DNA from: Dama dama
Taxonomy: Eukaryota; Chordata; Mammalia; Artiodactyla; Cervidae
Length of the DNA: 64,000 nucleotides
Direction: 5' to 3'
NCBI RefSeq assembly: GCF_033118175.1
Contig: NC_083696.1
Span: forward strand, 35,449,001 to 35,513,000
A model generated the notes under the pieces. The model was given only the letters and a program-made list of their open reading frames with translations. It was not told the DNA's origin and did not search any database. Each line of letters starts with the position of its first letter. The stretch's first letter is position 1. This document shows positions 11,798 through 20,512 of the stretch, piece after piece. The position numbers and the translations under genes are program-made.

Positions 11798-12110
11798 GGG
11801 CTTCTTGCTGGCTCAGTGGTAGAGAATCCGCCTGCCAATACAGGAGACGTGGGTTCGACCCCTGATACAGTAAGGTTCCACATGCTACGGGCAGCTAAGC
11901 CCGTGTGCCACAGCTGTTGAGCCTATGCTCTAGAGGCTGGGCGCCACAGCTACTGAAGCCCTAGAGCCTTTGCCCGACAAGAGAGGCCAATGCAATGAAA
12001 AGCCCATGCGCCGCAACTAGAGAGTAGCCCCCAACTCTCCGCAACTAGAGAAAAGCCTGTGCAGCAATGAAGACCCAGCCCAGCCAAAAATAAATAATAA
12101 AAGTTTTTAA
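11798..12110 (+). repeat. CHR-type SINE, long form
   Basis: GGGCTTCTTGCTGGCTCAGT head, tRNA-like B-box GGTTCGACCCC, and an A-rich (AAATAAATAATAAAAG) tail. Confidence 0.88.
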
Positions 12111-12277
12111 AAATAGTATAGTTTGAAATAATCTTTTAAAAGAACCATTTATGGATATATAAATACAGATACAGTTACATTAAAAAAAAAAAGAATTAGA
12201 AAGTTACACATCCATATGTAAACAGTGGTTATCTGAAGGGTGGAATTACGGGGGATTTATTTTTTGTGTCTTTTTTA

Positions 12278-12480
12278 AACATTTATTTATTTATTTCATT
12301 TTTAGCTGCATTGGGTCTTAGTTGCAGCACTCGGGATCTTCGATGCATGATTTTCGATCTTCCCTTGTGGCGCACAGGTTTCTCTCTAGTTGAGGCTCCT
12401 GGGCTCGGGAGTCGCAGTGCTCGGGCTTAGCTGTCCTACAGCATATGGATTCTTAACCACTGGACCACCCGGAAAGTCTC
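12278..12480 (-). repeat. CHR-type SINE
   Basis: TTTATTTATTTATTTC tail, AGCTGCATTGGGTCTTAG, and a reversed head ending CACTGGACCACCCGGAAAGT. Its last about 40 bp are included in the downstream tandem duplication. Confidence 0.88.
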
Positions 12481-12812
12481 TTTTGTGTCCATCTTTTCCT
12501 TTCTTGCTTTCCAAGATTGCACTTTGAACACATTTTTTTAATAAGAAAAAAAAGCTATTTTAAATAAGTAAATAGATTTACTCAAGATTCTGAAAGCAAG
12601 TTATTGCAGCATTACTCTCATCACAGTATATGGATTCTTAACCACTGGACCACCCGGAAAGTCTCTTTTGTGTCCATCTTTTCCTTTCTTGCTTTCCAAG
12701 ATTGCACTTTGAACACACTTTTTTAATAAGAAAAAAAAGCTATTTTAAATAAGTAAATAGATTTACTCAAGATTCTGAAAGCAAGTTATTGCAGCATTAC
12801 TCTCATCACAGT
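12443..12812. repeat. Two-copy tandem duplication, 185-bp unit
   Basis: Copy 1 is 12443-12627 and copy 2 is 12628-about 12812. By eye they differ at a single base (CACATTTTTTT against CACACTTTTTT). The unit starts inside the head of the CHR SINE and includes 145 bp of flanking sequence. Confidence 0.93.
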
Positions 12813-12879
12813 CTCTTCCCTGTACCTACTGTTGACATCACTATGAACATACCTAGAGGACTTTGTGAAACATACATTT

Positions 12880-13173
12880 GACTTACTCTTCATTCAATCA
12901 TTCAACATCTAGGGAATATGTCAAATGTGGTAGATGTCTTCCCAGGCACTAGGGATAAGGGTGTCCTTTGCTTGAGTAGCTCTCAAGCTAGCGGGAGAAA
13001 CAGTCATATTGGTAGAGAAAACAGACCATTACAATACAATGTGATAAATTAGCCATAAAAAGTTTCTGTGGGCACACAGAGGAAGAGTATCTTAGCCAGA
13101 TTGAGAGATGAGTAATGGTAGGAGGAGACTAGTCACAAAAAAGATGATGCTCAGGTCCAAGAAATTATTTACT
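12880..13173 (+). repeat. Old MIR/L2-like element
   Basis: The layout of TTCATTCAATCATTCAACAT, CCAGGCACTAGGGATAAGG and a run of residues resembling the conserved interior of MIR3/L2-type repeats. It is diverged, and the assignment is by pattern only. Confidence 0.45.
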
Positions 13174-13365
13174 AAGAATGAATGATTCTGGGATTTCCCT
13201 AGTGGTCCAGTGGCTAAGACTCCACCCTTTCAATGTAGGGGGCCTAGGTTTGATCCCTGGGGAACTAGATCCCACATGCCACAACTAAAAATCCTGCATG
13301 GCACAATTAAGACCCAGCACACCCAAATAAACAAATATTTAAAAAGGAAAAGAATGAATGATTCT
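13174..13365 (+). repeat. CHR-type SINE with perfect 16-bp duplication
   Basis: The SINE body is 13190-13349. AAGAATGAATGATTCT is identical at 13174-13189 and 13350-13365, so both insertion boundaries are exact. Confidence 0.95.
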
Positions 13366-13476
13366 TATTAGATACTAGAATGAGTAGACTAACAAGGGAC
13401 ACATTAATCTTGGAAGTTTCAAATTGTGCTCATTCACTAATTTATCCATTTATTCAACAATTATTCGTAGAGAGGT

Positions 13477-13779
13477 AGTATGTGATGATGGAGAAGGCAA
13501 TGACACCCCACTCTAGTACTCTTGCCTGGAAAATCCCATGGATGGAGGAGCCTGGTAGGCTGCAGTCCATGGGGTCGCTAAGAGTCGGGCACGACTGAGT
13601 GACTTTACTTTCAGTTTTCCCTTTCATGCATTGGAGAAGGAAATGGCAACCCACTCCAGTGTTCTTGCCTGGAGAATCCCAGGGACAGAGGAGCCTAGTG
13701 GGCTGCCATTTATGGGGTCGCACAGAGTCAGACATGACTGAAGTGACTTAGCAGCAGCAGCAGTAGCAGTATGTGATGA
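13477..13779 (+). repeat. Bov-A2 dimer SINE with 12-bp duplication
   Basis: Two Bov-A units in tandem (the first from GGAGAAGGCAATGACACCC, the second from GGAGAAGGAAATGGCAACC) ending in (GCA)n. AGTATGTGATGA is perfect at 13477-13488 and 13768-13779. The right copy overlaps the start of the BovB body, so the SINE is the youngest of the three nested layers. Confidence 0.93.
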
Positions 13780-14511
13780 AAGTGAAAGAGGAGAGTGAAA
13801 AAGTTGGCTTAAAGCTCAACATTAAGAAAACTGAGATCATGGCATCCAGTCCCATTACTTTATGGGAAATAGATGGGGAAACAGTGGAAACAGTGTCAGA
13901 CTTCATTTTGGGAGGCTCCAAAATCACTGCAGATGGTGATTGCAGCCATGAAATTAAAAGACGCTTACTCCTTGGAAGGAAAGTTATGACCAACCTAGAT
14001 AGCATATTAAAAAGCAGAGACATTACTTTGCCAACAAAGGTCCATCTAATCAAGGCTCTGGTTTTTCCAGTGGTCATGTATGGATGTGAGAGTTGGACTG
14101 TGAAGAAAGCTGAGCACAGAAGAATTGATGCTTTTGAACTGTGGTGTTGGAGAAGACTCTTGAGAGTCCCTTGGACTGCAAGGACATCCAACCAGTCCAT
14201 CCTAAAGGAGATCAGTCCTGGGTGTTCATTGGAAGGACTGATGCTGAAGCTGCAACTCCAATACTTTGGCCACCTCATGCAAAGAGTTGACTCATTTGAA
14301 AAGACCCTGATGCTGGGAGGGATTGAGGGCAGGAGGAGAAGGGGATGACAGAGGATGAGATGGCTGGATGGCATCACCAACTCGATAGACATGAATTTGA
14401 GTAAACTCCGGGAGTTGGTGAGGGACAAGGAGGCCTGGTGTGCTGCAATTCATGGGGTTGCAAAGAGTTGGACACGACTGAGCGACTGAACTGAACTGAA
14501 CTGAGTATGTG
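13776..14511 (+). mobile_element. BovB LINE 3' half, inserted in a MIR-like repeat
   Basis: The body runs from ATGAAAGTGAAAGAGG to CTGAACTGAACTGA at about 14504. GTATGTG at 13769-13775 and 14505-14511 is its 7-bp duplication. The translated frame 13773-14348 is open for 191 codons through the RT thumb and C-terminal region (GLKLNIKKTEIMAS, YGCESWTVKKAEHRR, FELWCWRRLLRVPW), so the decay is mild, but the catalytic palm is missing. Confidence 0.93.
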
Positions 14512-14774
14512 CTAGGCACTAGAGATATAATGGTAGCAAAAATAACTATAGTTCTTGTTCTTGAGGAGCTTATACAAATAACCATGTAGATAAACATAAA
14601 ATTTAATTGTGTCAAGTGCTACAAAGGAGAAGCATATGGTGCTATGAAACTGAATAATTCAGCAGGGAAGGATTATAACTAGTCAAAGAGGCAGGGAACA
14701 CTTTTCTGAGGAAGTAACATTGTAACTGAGACCCAGAGAATGACTAAGTATTACAATAGCAAATAGTCAAAAAG

Positions 14775-14964
14775 ATGAACTTAGTTCAGTTCAGTCGCTC
14801 AGTCGTCTCTTTCCGACCCCAGGACTGCAGCAGGCCCTGCTTCCCTGTCCATCACCAACTCCCCGAGCTTGCTCAGACTCATGTCCATCGAGTCGGTGAG
14901 GCCATCTAACAATCTCATCCTCTGTCATCCCCTTCTCCTCCTGCCTTCAATCTTTCCATGAACT
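14775..14964 (-). mobile_element. Short BovB 3' fragment with 7-bp duplication
   Basis: Terminal GTTCAGTTCAGTCGCTCAGT to TTCAATCTTTCC, body 14782-14957. ATGAACT flanks it at 14775-14781 and 14958-14964. Confidence 0.88.
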
Positions 14965-15650
14965 AAACAGAGGTAAAGCTGTGCCCAGGTCCTGGAGCAA
15001 GAGGGAGCATTTTGGTTAGGAAGAATTGAAAGAGGGCCAGTAGGGCTGGACCTAAGAAAGGAAGAAGAGTATGGTATGAGATGTGGCTAGAGTCAAGTTA
15101 GGAACCAGATCAAGCAAGGTCTTATAGGCCAGATTAAGGATTTTATCTTTATCCAAGGAACAAGAGAAAGACATTGAAGAAAGTTAACCTGGAGGTGAGA
15201 ATGGGGATGACTTACTCAAATTTGCATTAAAAAAATCTGCAGAACGCAGAACAGAAAAAAAAAAAGAGGTAAGAGTGGATATTGGTAGTTCTTCTAGGAG
15301 ACCTTCACAAATGGTGGGATCAATAGGTGACAGATTTGGACTAGGGTAATGGAGAGATGTGAATTGACTCAAGATACTTATAAAATAAATAGGGTTTGGT
15401 GATGGAATAGATGTGTGAGTATATGAGAGGGTATGAGAACTGGGAGAGGCAAAGGTGATTCCCAATTTTTCACATACCTGGAGAGAATTTTCGTTTTGTT
15501 TGTAAAGCTGAAGGCAATGTGGTGAATTCAATGTCCTCTCAGGTTCATCTCATCCTATGGCTACGGTCTTAAAAATTTTCCCCTTCCTGGCCTGATTGTC
15601 TCTTATAAATTACAGAAGAATAATCCAGGTGAAAGAATTTAGAATGTTTC
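14965..15650. other. Intergenic DNA, possibly old L2/MIR remnants
   Basis: Motifs such as GGTCTTATAGGCCAGATTAAGG resemble old L2-type interior sequence. No coding potential is recognised. Confidence 0.4.
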
Positions 15651-15769
15651 TTTTTTCCTTGCTGTTCCACACAGCTTGCAGGATCTTAGTTCTCTGACCA
15701 GGGATCAAACCTGGTCTCCCTATAATGGAAGCACAGAGGCCTAACCACTGAAATGCCAGGGAATTCCCA
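15651..15769 (-). repeat. CHR-type SINE, short form
   Basis: TTTTTTCCTTGCTGTTCCAC to GAAATGCCAGGGAATTCCC, reversed CHR. Confidence 0.85.
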
Positions 15770-16230
15770 TAGAAAGTTTATTTCCTTATACTGAGGTATA
15801 CTTACTTAAACTGCACAATCATTAAACCTACAGCTTGATGAAATTTTATATATGTGTACACTAGTATAATCATCACCAAGATTAAGATATAGGTATTTCC
15901 AGCACACCAGAAACCTCCTTGGGTTCCCTTCCCAGCTAGTAACCACCAAGAATAATGACTATTTTGACTTCTATTACTGTAATATGGGCTTCCAAGGGGG
16001 TAGTAGTCATAAAGAACCTGCCTGCCAATGCAGGAGACACAGGAGACTCGGGTTCAATCCCTGGGTCGGGAAGATCCGCTGGAGGAGGGCATGGCCTGAA
16101 GACTCTTATGGACAGAAGAGCCTGGTGGGCTACAGTCCATAGGGTTGCAAAGATACACGACTAAAGCCACTTAGCACACACCCATTACTGTAATATTGTG
16201 ATATAAGAAATACATATATCTGGTTTCATC
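15770..16230 (+). repeat. Ancient L1 3'-UTR-like sequence, split by a SINE
   Basis: The layout AATCATCACCAAGATTAAGA, CAGAAACCTCC, AGTAACCACC, TTGACTTCTATTACTG is that of an old mammalian L1 tail. Confidence 0.5.
15973..16196 (+). repeat. Bov-tA SINE with perfect 13-bp duplication
   Basis: ATTACTGTAATAT is identical at 15973-15985 and 16184-16196. The SINE body has a small internal deletion relative to intact copies (GGGCATGGCC runs directly into TGAAGACTC). Confidence 0.93.
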
Positions 16231-16370
16231 TCTGGTTCAGCAAGAGCTCCTAAAACTCTTGTAATTTACCAAGTGATACTGTTTAGAGGAGAAGCTATTG
16301 TTATTCATAATAAGTCCCTTTCAACCACACTTGAGTTTCTGTTAGTAAGGCGACTCAAGATGGGCCCCTA

Positions 16371-16725
16371 GGGCTTTCCTGGCAGCCCTGCCATAAAGAA
16401 TCCACCTGGAAATTCAAACAGGAGACACAGTTTGCTCCCTGTTCTGGAAGGATCTCACAGGCCTCAGAGCAACGATAGCAACTAAGCCCACAAGCTTGTG
16501 CTCCAGAGCCCAGGAGCCACAAGTACTGAGTCCATGTGCCTCAAATACGAAGTTTGCTTGCCCTAGAGCCCGTGCTCTGCGACAAAAGAGGCCACAGCAA
16601 TGAGAAGCCTGTGTACCACAGCTAAAGAGTAGCCCCTGCTCTCCACAATGAGAGAAAAGTCTCCACAGCAACGAAGACCCAGCACAGCCAAAAATAAATA
16701 AAAATTTTTTTTTTTTAATTAAAGA
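16371..16725 (+). repeat. CHR-type SINE, long form
   Basis: GGGCTTTCCTGGCAGCCCTG head and a long A/T tail near 16700. GGGCCCCT flanks both sides. Confidence 0.85.
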
Positions 16726-17083
16726 AGGGCCCCTGGAAAACTTTAGGATGGGGGCTGTTTGCCAGAGGAATCAACTTTGTGATTGGAATGGTGAAATTTT
16801 CAATCCCACTCTCCTAATTGTCAGGAAGGAGGGAGGGACTGGGGACTGAGTTAATTATCAAGGGCTAGCGATTTAATCAAGCATGCCTACATAGTGGGAC
16901 CTCCATATAAACCCTAAACCATAGGGTCTGGAGAGCTTCCAAGAGTTGGTCAACATATCCATGTGCCATGAGGTGGAACACCCCAAACTCCATGGGGACA
17001 GAAGTTCTCATGCTTCAGGGCCCTTCCAGATCTCATGTACCTCCCTCATCTGTTTATTTGTATCCTTTTTAATATTCCTCATC
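16726..17083. other. Intergenic DNA, nothing recognised
   Basis: No gene and no repeat I can name. Confidence 0.45.
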
Positions 17084-17290
17084 TGTGCATGCTCAGTTAT
17101 GTCCAAGCCTTTGTGACCCCATGAACTGTAGCTCACCAGGCTCCTCTGTCAATGGAATTTTCCAGGCAAGGATACTGGAGACTAGGTTGCCATTTCCTCC
17201 TCCACGGGATCTTCCCGACCCAGGGATCAAACCCACAGCTCCTGGCATTGGCAGGAAAATTTTTTTACCACTGAGCCTCCTGGAAGTCCC
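17084..17290 (-). repeat. Bov-tA SINE
   Basis: GTGCATGCTCAGTTATGTCC to GAGCCTCCTGGAAGTCCC. TAATATTCCTC and TAATATCCCTT flank it as a worn duplication. Confidence 0.88.
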
Positions 17291-17662
17291 TAATATCCCT
17301 TATGATAAACCAGTAATAGTATTTATGTTCGGTGAACCATTATGGCAAACTATCGAACCTCAAGAAGTCATGGGAACCCTGTTAACCTATTTTACTATTG
17401 ATTGACATTTGAACTACTTTCATGAATTATTTATGACTATTATGAATAGAGTTACTACAAATATTCTTGTAAATGACTTTTGGTGGACAAAAACACTCAT
17501 TTCTATTTGGGTTTACAGCCAGAAGTAAACTGCTTCATCATAAGGTACATGTGTTTAGCTTTGGTAGGTACTATCATAGATTTTTTTTCCAAACTGTACC
17601 AATTTACCACACCCACTAGCAATGTATGAGAGTTCCAGTTGTTTCTCACCAATACTTTGGAT

Positions 17663-18144
17663 TATCAGTCTTTTTTTTTTTCCATGTTAGAAATTTTTAT
17701 TCCCCGTCTAAGATTTCACAATCAGTATGATAACAAGGAGTGGCTGGCTGACAGTGTAAGCAATTTGACACTAAATGGCGAGGATAGAAGATCCTTAAAT
17801 ACGGCTATGACTTTTGTCCCTGATGACCTGCTTCAGGCCTGTGGTACTCCTGCCAGGAAAGCGTGATCATTGTTTGCGAGGAACCATCAGACGGACCCAG
17901 CTGGAGGGTTCTTCTCTGGGATGAAAGGTATATCCTATGAAACTGCAAGGAACACGAAAGACAGGTTAAGACAGAGGAATGTGTCCAGACTGGGAGCGGC
18001 TGGCTGCTGCTGCTAAGTCGCTTCAGTCGTGTCTGACTCTGTGCGACCCCATAGATGGCAGCCCATCAGGCTCCTCCGTCCATGGGATTTTCCAGGCAAG
18101 AGTACTGGAGTGGGTTGCCATTGCCTTCTCCCTATCAGTCTTTT
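17663..18144 (-). mobile_element. Chimeric retroinsertion: Bov-A unit joined to a polyadenylated unknown transcript
   Basis: TATCAGTCTTTT occurs at 17663-17674 and 18133-18144. Reading the minus strand, the insert begins exactly at the first base of a Bov-A unit (GGAGAAGGCAATGG), runs through its (AGC)n tail, continues with about 310 nt of non-repeat sequence, then has AATAAA (plus-strand complement at 17697-17702) and a poly(A) tail abutting the duplication. The right target copy reads CTTTT/AAAA, the L1 endonuclease consensus. The source of the 310 nt is not recognised. Confidence 0.87.
18003..18132 (-). repeat. Bov-A unit forming the 5' part of the chimera
   Basis: A single monomer from GGAGAAGGCAATGG (right end) to GCGACTTAGCAGCAGCAG (left end). 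It has no duplication of its own; the only duplication encloses it together with the unknown sequence. Confidence 0.88.
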
Positions 18145-18185
18145 AAAAACAACTGTAACTTTTAAACTTCCAAATGAAGTTTGGG

Positions 18186-18315
18186 AAGACCGAGGCAAAA
18201 GGAGAAGAGGCCAGCAGAGGATGAGTTGGTTGGATAGCAATACCCATTCAATGAACATGAACTTGGGCAAACTCCAGGAGAGAGTCGGACACGACTTAGC
18301 GACTGAACAACAACT
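18186..18315 (+). mobile_element. BovB 3' fragment with internal deletion
   Basis: GAAGACCGAGGCAAAAGGAG to GACTTAGCGACTGAACAACA. The usual block between the CTCCGGGAG motif and AGAGTCGGACACG is missing, about 60-70 nt. Confidence 0.8.
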
Positions 18316-19521
18316 CACTTTCAAAAAACTCTTCATTCTGTTTTATTTCCACAGAAATGGTGAGCTCCGCTGGAAGGTACATTCAGGGATAGTTCCTGGG
18401 ATGTCAAGATGAACTGCACCAACCTGGAGGGTGAGCCTATAACCTATATAGCGGCAGAGGAAACCAAGATCTAAGCGCAGCCCAACATGAGCCTAGAGAT
18501 TCTCAAAGGAATTCCAGACTCTTGCCCAATGAGCTCCTGAGTCATCCAGGGCATTATGAGGCAAGACAGAACTGGAACAACAGGCTCAAAAAAAGGAAGC
18601 TGACCCACTTCTGATCCACTCACTGTGTGTATGTCTCCGAAGGGCTAGACCTGACCAAGTAAGATGGAGCTGCCTTTCCCAAGGTGGAATTAGGGGTTAG
18701 TGGCAGTGCTGACTTGGGATGGCGGAGGACACTGTCTCAATCTGGTCTTTGGTTCGGCTTGGAAAACAAACCCAGATCTCCTCCTAGGCAGAACTTCAGA
18801 TGGGCCAACAGAGCTCCCTGGAGGTATGAGGCCTGAGGCCTGAAGCCTGAAGGGATCAGCAGGTAACTGGGCACTAACAGCCTGAGACCCATCAGGAAGC
18901 TTTTTGCTTCCTCAAAGGATTTCTTTGCCTGAAGAAAGGTGGGGGCTGGCACTCACACCCCTACAGAATCTTCTGGAAATGGAGGCAGAGGTGATCCTGA
19001 AGAAGCCCCCTTGCCTGGCGACCAATGTTAGCCCTCATTGAACTGAAAAGTCCAAAGCTCCTCTCTTCTCAGTGATTCAGATTTTCATGCTATCTGCCCT
19101 GATGGAGACACAACCTGGGCCCTGGGGGACGGGCAGGCAGTGGCAGTCCCCGGTTCGTTCCGGTCCTCAGGACTGCGTGGGCGACCTAAGAAACAAATCA
19201 CAGTGGCACGCCTATTTCATACAGCACAAAAGACAGTTTGACCGGCAGGTCACGGGACTCTAAAGGGAGGCGAGGTCCCACGCCGCAGCTAAAGGAGACG
19301 TGACTTCGGGGCGGTTGCGACTAGGGCAGCAGAGACGGTCAGGCGGAGAAGGAGGCCAGTGGAGGGAGAAGACTGTGGGAAAATGAAGCCTGAGAGCTCC
19401 CCAGGGGTAGTGTTGAGGGTTACCTGGGCTGATTGTGGCAAGCAGGGTAGGTTCTCTACAAGTGTGAAAGTCCGGATATGCTGGCGATGATTTCCAGTCA
19501 GACTCTAACTTGTGGGCTGGG
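18316..19521. other. Upstream flank of DCAF12, nothing recognised
   Basis: GC content rises toward the promoter. No exon, RNA gene or nameable repeat was found. Short frames at 18737-18952 and 19072-19263 have no domain. Confidence 0.45.
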
Positions 19522-19711
19522 GTGAAGTGTTAGTCTGACTCTTTGTGACCCCACGGACTGTAGCCCGCCAAGCTCCTCTGTCCATGGAATTCTCCAGGCA
19601 AGAATACTGGAGTGGGTAGCCATTCCCTTCTCCAGGGGAATCTTCCAGACCAAGAGATTGAACCTGGGGCTCCTGCACTGCAGTTAGATTTTTTACCGTC
19701 TGAGCCACCCG
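19522..19711 (-). repeat. Bov-tA SINE next to the DCAF12 promoter
   Basis: Reversed Bov-tA from GGTGAAGTGTTAGTCTGACT to GAGCCACCCGG. It lies about 170 bp upstream of the ETS motif pair, so it belongs to the proximal promoter flank. Confidence 0.9.
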
Positions 19712-19883
19712 GGGTGGGGAGAGGAAGTTAACGCCTCCTCTCACAGAGTCCAGCCCTTGGCGCCAGGGCTTGGTTTCATAGGTTCCAGAAAACGCGCAGG
19801 GCTCAAGAGATAACACCAGTGGCGACTGCGGGGCAAAGGCGTGTTGAGAGGGAGTCCTTCCGCGAGCAAGGTTAAACGTCCTC

Positions 19884-19906
19884 ACTTCCGGGTACGTCCG
19901 GAAGGG
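19884..19906. promoter_or_regulatory. Head-to-head ETS motif pair
   Basis: ACTTCCGGG at 19884-19892 and CCGGAAGGG at 19898-19906 form a perfect 7-bp inverted repeat (CTTCCGG/CCGGAAG) with a 6-bp spacer. ETS factors such as GABP bind paired sites of this kind in CpG-island promoters. It lies about 530 bp upstream of the start codon. Confidence 0.6.
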
Positions 19907-20361
19907 CGGCTGCGGCTGCGGTGTTGGCGGCCAAAGCCCAGATTCCTTTGCCCCGAAGTCGCGCACCTCCAGCGGCCGTCAAACGGCAGTTGAAAAAGAG
20001 CGGGCGGCCGTAAGCAACAGCCTCGAACTCTAAGGCCAGCCCTATACCCCGCCCTTCCCTCCGGACTGCGTCTCCGTGGCGACGCGAAACGAACTGCGGC
20101 TGCGCAAGGGTGACGGAGCGCGGGCGAAAGGGAGGGGGTGTTTTGGTTCCAGCCGCTCGCCGTCCTTCCTAGACCCGGTCGTCTACAAGCTCGGGTTCCT
20201 GTCTCCCTTTTCCTTTCCCTTCCCTTTCCCTGCCCCGGTCTTCCCTCCCTCCTTCCCTGCTGCCTGCCTGCCTTTTTTTTTTTTTTTTCCCATTGCTGCC
20301 CGGGGTCCGGGCCATTTTCCGGGCCGGGCGCACTAAGGTGCGCGGCCCCGGGGCCCAGTAT

Positions 20362-20454
20362 ATGACCCGCCGTCTCGCTCCCCCGCGATTCCCCCGCCCC
20401 ATGTGGCTGCGGGGCCGCGGCGGCGCTGCCCACTATGGCCAGGAAAGCAGTTAG
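20362..20454 (+). promoter_or_regulatory. Upstream ORF overlapping the DCAF12 start codon
   Basis: ATG at 20362 opens a 30-codon frame (MTRRLAPPRFPRPMW..) with a second in-frame ATG at 20401. It stops at TAG 20452-20454, that is 20 nt past the DCAF12 ATG (20435) and in a different frame. Both upstream ATGs have weak contexts (T or C at -3), while the main ATG has A at -3 and G at +4. It matters only if transcription starts upstream of 20362. Confidence 0.5.
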
Positions 20455-20512
20455 CAGGAAGCGGAAAGCGCCCGCCTTGCCGGGAGCTGGGAGCGACGCT
20501 CAGGACCCACAG
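20435..20512 (+). CDS. DCAF12: DCAF12 coding exon 1 (residues 1-26)
   Basis: Starts MARKAVSRKRKAP and ends ..DAQDPQ before GTGAGAGC. Phase 0. Intron 1 (20513-21827) contains only SINEs. Confidence 0.97.

Larger units (their letters stand above)
13420..14600 (+). repeat. Old MIR-like element split by BovB and SINE
   Basis: The left part ends TTTATTCAACAATTATTCG and the right part resumes GTATGTGCTAGGCACTAG..GGAGCTTA; together they read as one MIR/L2-type repeat. About 1.03 kb of younger insertions separates them. Confidence 0.6.
17400..18185 (+). repeat. Ancient L1 3' end split by a chimeric insertion
   Basis: 17400-17670 carries L1-like motifs (TATTATGAATAGAGTTACTA, CCCACTAGCAATGTATGAGA, TTATCAGTC) and the sequence resumes at 18145. 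Confidence 0.65.

Noticed and set aside
17639..17866. Open frame of 75 codons on the + strand with protein-like content
   Set aside because: It runs antisense through the poly(T) and the unknown part of the chimeric insertion. The poly(A) signal and tail place the sense strand on the minus side, so this frame is accidental.
20356..20364. TATA-like GTATATGAC just before the first exon
   Set aside because: It lies only about 75 bp before the start codon inside a CpG island and lacks a matching initiator, so it is more likely to be transcribed sequence.
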